The translations under genes were made by a program, and so were the position numbers. Positions 25,985-34,752 of a DNA stretch of 64,000 nucleotides are shown here, in pieces. The stretch is from CAYNRE01 sp964399535. GTDB taxonomy: Bacteria; Planctomycetota; Planctomycetia; Pirellulales; CAYNRE01. The notes beneath the pieces were generated by a model. That model worked only from the letters and a program-made list of their open reading frames with translations, had not been told where the DNA came from and did not search any database. How positions within the stretch are numbered: the stretch's first letter is position 1; each line of letters opens with the position of its first letter. The stretch lies in assembly GCA_964399535.1 (NCBI GenBank), contig CAYNRE010000027.1, positions 186,001 through 250,000 of the forward strand, written 5' to 3'.

Positions 25985-27450
25985 GCGGGAACCCACCCGG
26001 TGCGTGTCGCCGTGGGAGAAGCCGCCCTGGCGGCGGCCGAAGACGCGGCCGCGGGGACCGGCCGGGCGCTCCGCCGCAAGAGGATCGCCTGTTGCCAGGC
26101 CAGGCTGCTGAAGGCGGCCGCCCACAGCCAACTGAAGCGAAGCTGGTTGTGGCCGAACAAGCCGTCGAAGAGCAGGATCAACACGGTTTCCCGGCAGGCG
26201 GCCGAGAGCAGGGCCATGGTTTCGATCCGTCCGTCGCCGGTGCGCTGGGCCAGTCGCATCGTGCGATGACATTGCCCCAGCGTTATGCCCACCATGGCCA
26301 GGAAGGCGATGGTGCCGATCAGCCCGGTTTCGCCCAGGGTCTGACCGACCAGGTTGTGGGGGTCGGCCGGCACGCCGTCGACAAAGCGGACGCGGTAGGG
26401 AATGAAGTTGCCTGGACCCACGCCGGTTAACGGCGAATCGACGAACATCCGCCAGCCGGCCAGCATGCCCTCGATGCGCCCCATGGCCGAGACCTGGGCC
26501 CCGCTGGGCCCCGCCTCGGGGTCCCAGACCGTGCGCAGCCGGTTTTGAGACTCCTCGGGCATCATCAGCCAAATCAGCCCCAGCAGCACCACGCCGCCGA
26601 CCAGCGAGAGCAGTTTCCGGGTCAGGCCCTGGCCGCTCATCACCACCACGAACAACCAGAAGATGAAGCAGACCATGCCGGCACGGCTGTTGGTGAGCAC
26701 CAAACAGGTCAGGGCCAGCACCAGGTAGCCTGCCATGGCCCAGTCGAGCAGCCAGCGATAAAGCTTGGGCCAGGTGGCGGTAAATGCCTTGCGCGCGCGG
26801 AACACAAACAGCAGCATGGGCATCGAAAGCACGATCGAGGTGGCCAGGTCGTTGGGCCCTCCGAAGGTCCACTCGATGCCGATCATGCGGTGTACGCCCA
26901 TCGTGTAGTGGTGCGCGCCGTGCACCGCGTACTCCCAGAAGGCCTTGCTCAGGTACAGCCCCATCGCCACGCCGTAGCAGGCGACCAGGAAAACCAGCGA
27001 ATAGGCCCCCCGCACCACCGATAACAGCACGAAATAGAACACCAGCAAGGTGAGGTACTTATAAAGGCGATCGACCGCGAGCTCGGTCTTCCAGGCCGTC
27101 AGACAGGCAATGGCGATGGCCGCGAAAAACGCCAGCACACTCACCGTTTGGCGATCGAACCGAACGCGCCACCCTTCGACCGTTACGGCCGCAATCATGC
27201 ACAGGGCATAGACCCGCTCGAACCGGACCTCGGCCAGGGCAGGCCACATTTTTTCCCAGGGGCGAATGATAAACAGCGCCACGTAGAACGCGGCCATCCA
27301 TACGGCCAGCGAACGCGGCCAGATACCACTGCGCAGCTGCCCCGGCTTGTCGACCAAGGCCGGCACCGGACGCCGGCGGGCCGAACGGCTCCGACCACCG
27401 CTACCTGGCAACTGCGGCGCTCCCGAGGTTGGAACCAAGGCTCGGCTCAT
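25981..27450 (-). CDS. O-antigen ligase/Wzy-like polymerase
   Basis: A 489-residue integral membrane protein with about ten to twelve helices and the Wzy_C/O-antigen ligase domain. LVLTNSRAGMVCF (about 247-259) is the core motif, followed by the large periplasmic loop holding GVGPGNF and DPHNLVGQTLGETGLIGT, with the catalytic-type His of the PHN motif. The family includes both WaaL ligases and Wzy/PEP-CTERM-locus polymerases. With a BY-kinase/Wzz protein in the same run, a polymerase role is plausible, but ligase cannot be excluded. The termini are Arg/Ser/Pro/Ala-rich and look cytoplasmic. Confidence 0.87.
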   Translation of the reverse strand: MSRALVPTSGAPQLPGSGGRSRSARRRPVPALVDKPGQLRSGIWPRSLAVWMAAFYVALFIIRPWEKMWPALAEVRFERVYALCMIAAVTVEGWRVRFDRQTVSVLAFFAAIAIACLTAWKTELAVDRLYKYLTLLVFYFVLLSVVRGAYSLVFLVACYGVAMGLYLSKAFWEYAVHGAHHYTMGVHRMIGIEWTFGGPNDLATSIVLSMPMLLFVFRARKAFTATWPKLYRWLLDWAMAGYLVLALTCLVLTNSRAGMVCFIFWLFVVVMSGQGLTRKLLSLVGGVVLLGLIWLMMPEESQNRLRTVWDPEAGPSGAQVSAMGRIEGMLAGWRMFVDSPLTGVGPGNFIPYRVRFVDGVPADPHNLVGQTLGETGLIGTIAFLAMVGITLGQCHRTMRLAQRTGDGRIETMALLSAACRETVLILLFDGLFGHNQLRFSWLWAAAFSSLAWQQAILLRRSARPVPAAASSAAARAASPTATRTGWVPA

Positions 27451-28664
27451 GAAACCAGGGGCTCCATGCTGCCCGAGGGGGGGGCGGCGGAAATCTCGAT
27501 CGCGGCGGGCGAACCTAGCGGCACTTCAGCCGGAGACGTGTCGCCAGCAACCGTAAGGTCGCGCCCCACCAGGTTTCCGTACAGCGATAGATAGCGGCCG
27601 GCCACCACGGGCCAGGCGAAGCGACCGCGAGCCTCGCGCCGAGCCTGGCTCGCCAGGCGGTCGGCCAGCGCCGGATCGACGAGCAGCCGGTCGATTGCCC
27701 GGGTCAGAGCCGACGCATCGTGGGGCGGAACCAGTAGCCCGGTGCGGTCCTCGTCGATGAGCTCGGGGGTGCCCCCGACCCGCGTGGCCACAATGGGGCA
27801 ACCGGCGGCCATGGCTTCGATCAGGGCGTTCGACATACCTTCGCTTTGCGAGCAGAGCACCACCACCGGGCGATCGGCCAGAAAACCGGGGATGTCGTTT
27901 ACACTGCCTCGCAGGCGAATCCGCTCCGCCAGTCCGGCCTCGGCAACTTGTCGGGCCAGCGCGTCGCCGAGCGGCCCTTCTCCCGCCAGCTCGAAGGACA
28001 CGCCCGGGTGCCGGGCGGCCAAGGCAATCGCGCTGCGGACGAACAGCTCGGGCGATTTGACCGGGCGCAGGTTGGCCACGAGCACGACTCGCGAGGGGGG
28101 CGTGCCCGCGCCTCGTTGGCCCCGCTGGGTTTCGAACCGCGTCAGATCGACGCCGTTTTCAATGACGCACACGCTCTGGGGCCGGGGGCGCTCGTCTTGC
28201 AAATAGGCTTCCCGAGCGGCGCGGCAATTGGCCACCGTGGCGCTGACAAAGAGCCGGTTCCAGAGCCACCCCAGCCAGCGATCGCGGCCGCTGGCCCAGT
28301 AGCCCAGGTCGCGCCGGGTGCGTACCACGCGGGCTCCGGCAAGCCAGCCCAGGGGGGCCCCGAAGTAGGTGCTGTCGGGGAACTGAAGCTGAACCACCGC
28401 GATCCGGTGTTGTCGCAAATAGCGAACGAAGCGCAAGGCCCCCGACCAGGCTCGCGGACGTTTGAACGACGAAATCCCCAGCCGTAGCACCGGGCAGTGC
28501 TTCGGTTCGAGACGGCGCGACTCGGGGTCCTGGCCGTCGAGCAGCACCAGGTGCGGGGTCACCGCGCGGCGGTCGAGCTGGTCGATCAGCGCGACGAGCT
28601 GCCGCTCGGTGCCGGCCGCCGCCAAGCGGTCGATGACAAACGCCACGGGCAGCGGGCGGCTCAT
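27447..28664 (-). CDS. GT4-family glycosyltransferase
   Basis: A 405-residue GT-B transferase. VAFVIDRLAAAGTERQLVALID (about 7-28) is the N-terminal Gly/acceptor loop, VVLVANLRPVKSPELFVRSA the start of the second Rossmann domain, and SQSEGMSNALIEAMAAGCPIVATRVGG (about 280-306) the E-x7-E nucleotide-sugar site. Start ATG at 28664 and stop at 27447 both make ATGA overlaps with neighbours. Linker-like residues rich in Pro/Ala/Ser end the protein. Confidence 0.88.
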   Translation of the reverse strand: MSRPLPVAFVIDRLAAAGTERQLVALIDQLDRRAVTPHLVLLDGQDPESRRLEPKHCPVLRLGISSFKRPRAWSGALRFVRYLRQHRIAVVQLQFPDSTYFGAPLGWLAGARVVRTRRDLGYWASGRDRWLGWLWNRLFVSATVANCRAAREAYLQDERPRPQSVCVIENGVDLTRFETQRGQRGAGTPPSRVVLVANLRPVKSPELFVRSAIALAARHPGVSFELAGEGPLGDALARQVAEAGLAERIRLRGSVNDIPGFLADRPVVVLCSQSEGMSNALIEAMAAGCPIVATRVGGTPELIDEDRTGLLVPPHDASALTRAIDRLLVDPALADRLASQARREARGRFAWPVVAGRYLSLYGNLVGRDLTVAGDTSPAEVPLGSPAAIEISAAPPSGSMEPLVS

Positions 28665-29926
28665 CGGCGCCCCCGGGGCGCGGCCGCGCCCGTTTTCCGC
28701 CGGGAAGCCAAGAGCCGCTGAAACAGTTCGTCGTACTGGGCGGCTTGCAATTCAAAGGTGAATTGTCGGCTGACCCGGTCATGGCCTTCGAGCCCCATGG
28801 CGCGGCGGCGGTCGGCGCAGGCCAGGGCCATTTCGATCCGCTCGGCCAGGGCCAGGGGTTTGCCGGGGGGCACCAGGTAGCCGCTCACGCCGTCTTCGAT
28901 CAATTCGGGCGTGCCCCCGACGGCCGTGGCCACCACCGGCACGCAGGCGGCAAAGGCCTCGAGCACCACGTTGGGGAGCCCCTCGGTGTACGACGGTAGC
29001 ACCAAGAGATCCCAGTGAGGCAGCCAGCGATCGAGATCCTTGCGGTGGCCGGCCAGGCAAAATCGCCCCTCGAGCCCCAGGGCGGCGACCTGTTCCTCGA
29101 GCGATTGCCGCAAGGGGCCATCGCCGCAGAGCAAGAAGCCCACGTCGTCGCGCTGGCCGCAGATGCGCGCGGCGGCCTCGACCAGCACGGAGAAGCCTTT
29201 TTCCGGGCTCAACCGGCCGGCGGCGCCGATCAAGTGCCGGGGTGGCGAGGTGAAGTAGTTTTCCAATTCGCGGCGTACGGCGTCGTCGGCCCGGTCGAAG
29301 CGATCGACCTGCACCGCGTCGGGGATCGCGCTTACGTTTCTGCGCCGCACGGGGGCTCGCCGCAGGACGCGCTGGGCCTGGGCCTCGGAGACGCAGACTA
29401 CGTGGTCGGCTCCGGCCAGCGACCAGCGGCTCAGCCGTTCGTAGAGTCGCACCTTCCACGACTCGCCCGTCCAGCCGTGGGAAACGGCCACCACGGTGCG
29501 GCCGAGCCAGCGGCCCGCCAACGTGCCCAGGATCTTGGCTTTGTAGCCGTGGCAGCAAAGGATGTCGGCATCCCAATCGCGAAGCACTCGAACCAGCTCT
29601 CGCAGCGTGGGTAGCACCTGGGGAATGTCGTGGGCAAGCGCCACGCCCGGCAGCCCACGAAGCTGGGCCGCCTCGAGCACCGCCGAGGCATGGCCATCTT
29701 CGTGAAACGCCACGAGCAGCGACTCGTAGGTCGAGGGGAGCGTGGCCGAGAGCTCGATGATTTGCCGTTCCTTGCCCCCCAACGAGCGACTGGCGGTGAG
29801 CTGCGCCACGCGAATCGGGCGAACGGCAGCCGACGAGCCATCGCGCGGCTGGGCCAACTCGGCCAGCGAGACCGGCGCGCCGCGGCCGCTCAGCTCAGGG
29901 TCGGATGGTTGGTGCGAAACGCTCAT
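28661..29926 (-). CDS. GT4-family glycosyltransferase
   Basis: A 421-residue GT-B transferase with VAQLTASRSLGGKERQIIELS near residues 40-60, AAGRLSPEKGFSVLVEAA at the second-domain start, and the donor site PSYTEGLPNVVLEAFAACVPVVATAVGG. The ATG at 29926 overlaps the upstream stop as ATGA and is preferred to a GTG at 29938. It is next to, and resembles, the GT4 at 27447-28664; both contain the ATRVGG/ATAVGG-TPELI region, so the two may be older paralogs. Confidence 0.87.
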   Translation of the reverse strand: MSVSHQPSDPELSGRGAPVSLAELAQPRDGSSAAVRPIRVAQLTASRSLGGKERQIIELSATLPSTYESLLVAFHEDGHASAVLEAAQLRGLPGVALAHDIPQVLPTLRELVRVLRDWDADILCCHGYKAKILGTLAGRWLGRTVVAVSHGWTGESWKVRLYERLSRWSLAGADHVVCVSEAQAQRVLRRAPVRRRNVSAIPDAVQVDRFDRADDAVRRELENYFTSPPRHLIGAAGRLSPEKGFSVLVEAAARICGQRDDVGFLLCGDGPLRQSLEEQVAALGLEGRFCLAGHRKDLDRWLPHWDLLVLPSYTEGLPNVVLEAFAACVPVVATAVGGTPELIEDGVSGYLVPPGKPLALAERIEMALACADRRRAMGLEGHDRVSRQFTFELQAAQYDELFQRLLASRRKTGAAAPRGRR

Positions 29927-31200
29927 CGGGCCAGGCACTCGAACCAGATATCTTCCAAACGCTGGGCGAGCGGGCCCCAGTCGTAGCGGGCCAGCACGGC
30001 TGCCCGGCCTTGCTCGGCCCGGGCCTGTTCCCGCTGGGGCTGGTCCAGGGCCGCGACTAGGGCGTCGGCCAGGGGTTCGATCCCCTCGACGCGGATCAGG
30101 TGCCGCTCGTGCTCCAGTTCCAGCCCCTCGGCACCAACAGCGGTCGATACCACCGGCGTTGCCATGGCCAGGGCTTCCAGAATCTTGATCCGCGACCCGC
30201 CGCCGATCCGCAGCGGCACCGCCATGACCGAGGCGCGGGCCAGGTACGGCCGCACGTCGGGCACATTGGCGTACAGTTCCAGACCGGGGGTTCGACCGGC
30301 CGCCTCGCTCAGCCAGGCGGGCGGCGTGCGGCCCACCACCCAGAGCCGGGCCCCCGGCCGTTGGGCGCGCACCTGTGGGAACACCTGGTCGAGCATCACT
30401 CGCAGGGCATCTTGATTGGGCCGCCAGTCCAGGCTGCCCAGGAACAGCAGTACGTCGCGCTCGCGAGCCAGGCCTTGCGGTTGAAAAAAGGCGGTATCGA
30501 CGCCGTTATCGACCACGGCCAGCCGCGGCGCGGCGAACGCTTGGCGGGCCAGCTGGGCGTCTTCCTCGCTCACGGTCACCGTGCAAAGCGAGTGGCGAAA
30601 GGTATCGCGCTCGAAGCGCACAAACTTGCGCCACTGGCCGCGGATGTACCAGCGCTTGAGCGGGTGCGACTCGTGTTCGTAATAACGCTGCCATATCAGC
30701 GATTCCACGTTGGCCGCCATGACCACTCCGTGGGTATCGGGCACGGCGCGGAGCACGTCGTAGTAAGGGCCCCAATCGCATTGCCAGAGATCGACCGGTT
30801 GCGAGCGAGCGAACCGGGCAACCGCCGCCCGCAGCTGGCGGCTGCTGTGCGAGGCGACCGAGTAGGGGCGGCGATCCAGCAGGTTAGCGGCCAGCCGGGC
30901 ATAAAAACCCAGCCCCGATTTGCCCGGCAGCGGACGATCGACGATGACACTGCGGACTCCCAGCGCCGAGAGCCATTGCTCGGCCGCGCGGCCTTCTTCA
31001 AGGTCGGCATGGCGGTGGCACAGATAGGTCAGATCGTGTCGCGCCGCCAGGCGGCTCAGCAGGTTGTAATTGCGGATGCGGCCGCCCGAGGTGGGCGGGT
31101 AAGGAATCTCCTCGTTGAGGACCGCCACGCGCAGCCGGCGCCGGCCGGCGCTGGCCGGTGCCGCGGGAAGGGGTTCGGTTGCCGAGGTGCTCAACGACAT
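29923..31200 (-). CDS. GT4-family sugar transferase, PEP-CTERM/XrtA-locus type
   Basis: A 425-residue glycosyltransferase resembling the sugar transferase (Stp1 type) linked to PEP-CTERM/EpsH exopolysaccharide loci. It begins VAVLNEEIPYPPTSGGRIRNYNLLSRLA, then HDLTYLCH, WQCDWGPYY, ESLIWQRYYE and VVDNGVDTAFFQP; the late MAVPLRIGGGSRIKILEALAMATPVVST is the donor-binding region, which uses G-S-R-I-K in place of the common E-G-F. Start ATG at 31200, 42 bp after the ExoA-like gene. Its presence together with an XrtA-type deacetylase marks this as an exosortase-associated type of EPS locus. Confidence 0.85.
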   Translation of the reverse strand: MSLSTSATEPLPAAPASAGRRRLRVAVLNEEIPYPPTSGGRIRNYNLLSRLAARHDLTYLCHRHADLEEGRAAEQWLSALGVRSVIVDRPLPGKSGLGFYARLAANLLDRRPYSVASHSSRQLRAAVARFARSQPVDLWQCDWGPYYDVLRAVPDTHGVVMAANVESLIWQRYYEHESHPLKRWYIRGQWRKFVRFERDTFRHSLCTVTVSEEDAQLARQAFAAPRLAVVDNGVDTAFFQPQGLARERDVLLFLGSLDWRPNQDALRVMLDQVFPQVRAQRPGARLWVVGRTPPAWLSEAAGRTPGLELYANVPDVRPYLARASVMAVPLRIGGGSRIKILEALAMATPVVSTAVGAEGLELEHERHLIRVEGIEPLADALVAALDQPQREQARAEQGRAAVLARYDWGPLAQRLEDIWFECLAR

Positions 31201-31242
31201 GCAACGTACTTCGAGTTCATTGGGCCGGGAAAACGGCCGGGC

Positions 31243-32388
31243 CTAACGGTGGGCCGTTGCCGAGGCGGTTTCGTTGGCCAGGGCTTGTTCCGAGGCCCGT
31301 GCCTCGGCTTCCCAACGGGCCCAAGCGGGTTGCCGGAACGGGCCGCAGCAGAGTTCCTCGACCACGCCTGCCCCCGCGCCCAGGTGAATGGCCGCGAAGA
31401 CCAAGGGGAGTCGGCCTGCCAGGGCGGCTCCCTGCGGATGGCCCAGGGCGATAAAAAGCGAAACGGTCAGCACGATTGCCACATAAAGCGAGATGCCGGC
31501 CAAATAGACCCAGCCCAGCCACGGGGCCCAGAGGGTTAGCAGCGGCCCCAGTACCAGTCCCGCCACGAACGCGGCCGGCAGAAAGCTACCCCAAGAGAAG
31601 GTGCCGGGGTGTTTGCGGAAGAGTCGTCCGCGGCCGCGCCCATAGCGAAACATCTGGCGGACCAGCTCTTTGAGCGACGAGCGGGGGTGGTATTTCACCC
31701 GCAGGTTCGAGGCCAGGAAGCACCTCAGCCCGGCCTGGTCCACGCGGTGATTGAACTCCACGTCTTCACAGGCGTCGAACCGCTCGTCGAACAGGCCGAG
31801 CCGGTCGAACACGTCGTGGCGATAGGCCACGCCCACGCTATGGGCGGGCACCATCCGGTCGACGGCCGAATAGATGAACGAAGCCGGGTGATGCCCCAGG
31901 AACGAAGAGCGGGCCGCCGCGATGGCTTGCTGCAGCCGGCTGGCGCCGGCCACGTCGAGCGGCTGTGGCCGGCCGATGCAATCGGCCTGGCAGCGCTCGA
32001 AGGCGTCGACCAGTTCGTCCAGGTAGTGGGGGTTTCGCAGCTCGCAGTGGGCATCGACCACCAGCAAGTACTTGCCCCGGGCCGCGAGCACGCCCAGGTT
32101 CCGGGCGGCGCTCGACCACCGCCGCGGGTTGTGAAGCAAACGCACCTGAGGGTGGCGGGCGGCGAAATCCTCGACCACCGCCACGGTCTGATCGGTCGAG
32201 TTTCCGTCGACCACGATGATCTCGTAGCGGTTGGGATCGTAGTCCTGGGCAACCAGTTCCGAGAGGGTGGCGCCGATGAACCCTTCTTCGTTGCGGATCG
32301 GCACAATCACGCTCACAAAGGGGCGCTCGACGTTGGCGGCTTCGCCAGGATGGGGGCGCGTCCGGGCGGAAAGGGGAGAAACGCTCAT
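31243..32388 (-). CDS. GT2 glycosyltransferase, ExoA-like, with C-terminal membrane helices
   Basis: A 381-residue transferase similar in layout to succinoglycan ExoA. The GT-A domain starts VSVIVPIRNEEGFIGATL (about 25-42), with IIVVDGNSTDQT, LLVVDAHCELRNP as the metal-binding region, and ACEDVEFNHRVDQAG on the acceptor side. Residues 265-345 form about three to four hydrophobic helices that anchor it. A conserved SSLKELVRQMFRYGRGRGRL stretch precedes the helices. It is the second gene after the BY-kinase, where the enzyme extending the first lipid-linked sugar is often found. Confidence 0.87.
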   Translation of the reverse strand: MSVSPLSARTRPHPGEAANVERPFVSVIVPIRNEEGFIGATLSELVAQDYDPNRYEIIVVDGNSTDQTVAVVEDFAARHPQVRLLHNPRRWSSAARNLGVLAARGKYLLVVDAHCELRNPHYLDELVDAFERCQADCIGRPQPLDVAGASRLQQAIAAARSSFLGHHPASFIYSAVDRMVPAHSVGVAYRHDVFDRLGLFDERFDACEDVEFNHRVDQAGLRCFLASNLRVKYHPRSSLKELVRQMFRYGRGRGRLFRKHPGTFSWGSFLPAAFVAGLVLGPLLTLWAPWLGWVYLAGISLYVAIVLTVSLFIALGHPQGAALAGRLPLVFAAIHLGAGAGVVEELCCGPFRQPAWARWEAEARASEQALANETASATAHR

Positions 32389-32493
32389 TGGTGAACACTT
32401 CCCTGGTTAGCGGCGATTTCTCGAAGTTGCAAAGTCAAGGTAAGTAGCATCGGGCAGTTCAGGGTGGGCATGCGGCCTGCGCGGCCGATCGGG

Positions 32494-34752
32494 CTAGTTG
32501 GTCAGGGCCGGCTGAGTCGGGCCGTACCCGTAGTGGTATCCTCCCGAGGGAACCCCGCTGAGCACGGCACCCAAGACGCGCACGCCTCCCCCGGCCAGGC
32601 GCTGGGTCGCCAAGCGCACCTGGGGGCTGCGGCTCACGTTGCGGAGGACCGAAATCAGCGCGGCGTCGACCGACTTGGCCAGCAGCAGGCTATCGCTTAC
32701 CGGCAGGACCGGCGGGGCATCGACCACGATGTATTGGTATTCCGTTCGCAGCTTGGCGATCAGGTCCGGCCAGGCGCGCGTGCTCAACAGCAGGTGCGGG
32801 CTGACCCGCAGGTGGCCGGCCGGCAGGAAGTGGAGCTGCCGGCTCCAGTGAGTCACCAGGGCATCGGCTAGCTCGGCCTGCCCCTCGAGCACCTCGGCCA
32901 GGCCCGGGCCCAGGGGTACCTCGAACAGCGTATGCAGATCGGGGCTGCGCAGGTCGGAGTCGATCAGCAGGACCCGACCTTGGCTGACCCGGCTCAAGCT
33001 CAAGGCCAGGTTCGAGGCCAGGCTGGTCTTTCCCTCCTGGGCGACGGCGCTGGCCACGAGCAGAACCTGCACTTCGTTCAGGTGGTCGGCCACGAGCAGG
33101 TTGGTGCGGACGTATTCGATGCTCTCCTGGAACCGGCTCAGGCTGCGGTTCAGGCGTCCGCCGCGCTCGCTCGCCAGGAGTTTGCGCTGCGGCATGGCGG
33201 CCACCTCGCCCAGCACCGAGAGCCGCACGTCGCTCACGATCTGGTCGGCCTCGGCGATGCGGCGGGCGAGCCGTTCCCAAACCAGGGCCAGCATGAACGG
33301 AATGCCGAACCCGGCCAAGCAGGCCCCGGCCAGCTTCATGGTTGGCACCTCCTGCACGGGGCGGCGCGGCGGCTCGGCGCGGTGCAGGACCGAGACCTGG
33401 CTGGGTGCCTTGCTCTCGGTGCGCAGGGCCTCGGCCCGGGCCGAAATTCGCTCGAACACGCTCTCGGCCTGGGCTAGATCGACCCGGGCAAACTCCAGGT
33501 CGAGCGCGGCCGAACCGGGGTCGTCTTCGTCCGTCTCGCTTGGGCCGGGGCCACCCCCCAATTGCTCGCGGAGGTGCGAAGCCAGCATTTCGCTGGCCTC
33601 GATCCGTGTCTCCAGTTGCTTGATCTCGAGCTGCTGCCGCTCGAGCTGCGCCTGTTCGACTTCGGACAAAACCTTGGGCCGCAGTTGCGAGCGAAGGTTC
33701 TCCAGGTAGCGCTCGTGCTGCTCGATTTCGCGTTGCAGCCGGGCCAGCACGGGGTCGTTGGCGTGGTCGACCGCCACCAACTCGGCCGACATTCGTTGCG
33801 AGCGCTTGTCGGCCAGCAGCTCTTCCACGCGCTTCAGTTGCGGGTGCTCGTCAAGCGTCTCCTCGACCATCTGGGCGGGAACGTCGACGTCGCCCTGGGC
33901 GGCAATTTCCTGGGCGGCTCGGAGCTGGGCCTTGAGCAGTTCCTGCTCGACTTCGACCGTGGTCAGCCGCTCGCGAAGCGCCGCTTGCGATCCGCCTCCC
34001 AGTTTGAGGTCGCGATTGTCGACCGAAACGATCAGGTCCTGGCCGAGATCGCTGGCCATCTGCTTCAATTCGTCGCGGCGTTCATCGAGTTCCGCCGCCC
34101 GCCGGTCCCGCTCCTGGTCCAACAGCTCGATGATCCGATCGTTGCGATTGCCGGTGACCTGAGTTTGAAAGTCGGTATAGGTGTCGAGCACGGCGTTGAC
34201 GACCCGGGCCGAAAGCTCGGCGTCGGGGCTTTCGTAGGCCACGCGGAACAGTTCCGACATGCCCACCGGCTCGATTACTAGCTTTTTGTCGAGGGCCTGG
34301 GCCCCCAAGCTGGGATCGCTGAATTGCGGCAAGTTCGCCAATTCGGGCCGCCGCACCACTTGCTGCAACACGAGCGGACTATGGATCAACTCGAGCTGCG
34401 TGGCCACGGCCGGCGTGGCACCGTACTGCCGCTCTTGAGGAAACGCCAGATGCGGCACGTGGGCTTCGATGCGTAGCCAGGCCTCGGCCCGATAGGTCGG
34501 CACGAACTGGTACCAGACCGCGGCCCCCGCCAGCGCGCTAAGGATCAGGCCAGTCGGCACCGTCACCCGCCACCAGCGCCGCTGGGCGGCCAACAGGCTG
34601 CCCAGCGTGAGCGAGTTCTCCTGGCCATCGGGGTCGGGCGGTAACAGGCCGGCCGGTGGCCCTGGCAGCGCGGCGCGCGTGACAAGCGCGTGCCCGTTGG
34701 AGGAACCATCCAGCACGGGAATCAACGATTGGGACTCAGTGTGCGAATTCAT
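32494..34752 (-). CDS. Polysaccharide co-polymerase/BY-kinase (Wzc-like)
   Basis: A 752-residue Wzz-plus-tyrosine-autokinase protein that controls chain length and assembly of exported glycan. TM1 is at about 65-82 and TM2 at about 474-492; between them is the periplasmic Wzz domain with a long coiled coil (about 205-450) of Leu/Glu/Arg/Gln heptads. The cytoplasmic kinase has Walker A ASAVAQEGKTS (K575), Walker A' VLLIDSDLR (595-603) and Walker B YIVVDAPP (674-681). The C-terminal Tyr cluster is short (Y739, Y741, Y743). The ATG at 34752 is the first plausible start. It is the first gene of the 30-kb run and lies under the likely promoter region. Confidence 0.93.
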   Translation of the reverse strand: MNSHTESQSLIPVLDGSSNGHALVTRAALPGPPAGLLPPDPDGQENSLTLGSLLAAQRRWWRVTVPTGLILSALAGAAVWYQFVPTYRAEAWLRIEAHVPHLAFPQERQYGATPAVATQLELIHSPLVLQQVVRRPELANLPQFSDPSLGAQALDKKLVIEPVGMSELFRVAYESPDAELSARVVNAVLDTYTDFQTQVTGNRNDRIIELLDQERDRRAAELDERRDELKQMASDLGQDLIVSVDNRDLKLGGGSQAALRERLTTVEVEQELLKAQLRAAQEIAAQGDVDVPAQMVEETLDEHPQLKRVEELLADKRSQRMSAELVAVDHANDPVLARLQREIEQHERYLENLRSQLRPKVLSEVEQAQLERQQLEIKQLETRIEASEMLASHLREQLGGGPGPSETDEDDPGSAALDLEFARVDLAQAESVFERISARAEALRTESKAPSQVSVLHRAEPPRRPVQEVPTMKLAGACLAGFGIPFMLALVWERLARRIAEADQIVSDVRLSVLGEVAAMPQRKLLASERGGRLNRSLSRFQESIEYVRTNLLVADHLNEVQVLLVASAVAQEGKTSLASNLALSLSRVSQGRVLLIDSDLRSPDLHTLFEVPLGPGLAEVLEGQAELADALVTHWSRQLHFLPAGHLRVSPHLLLSTRAWPDLIAKLRTEYQYIVVDAPPVLPVSDSLLLAKSVDAALISVLRNVSRSPQVRLATQRLAGGGVRVLGAVLSGVPSGGYHYGYGPTQPALTN

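Noticed and set aside
30100..31539. Plus-strand frame of 479 codons opposite GT4 and ExoA-like genes
   Set aside because: Crosses two real minus-strand genes and their junction, which no real gene would need to do.
5074..34752. Insertion sequence or phage origin of the EPS locus
   Set aside because: No transposase, integrase or terminal inverted repeats are present, and start/stop overlaps show an integrated operon.
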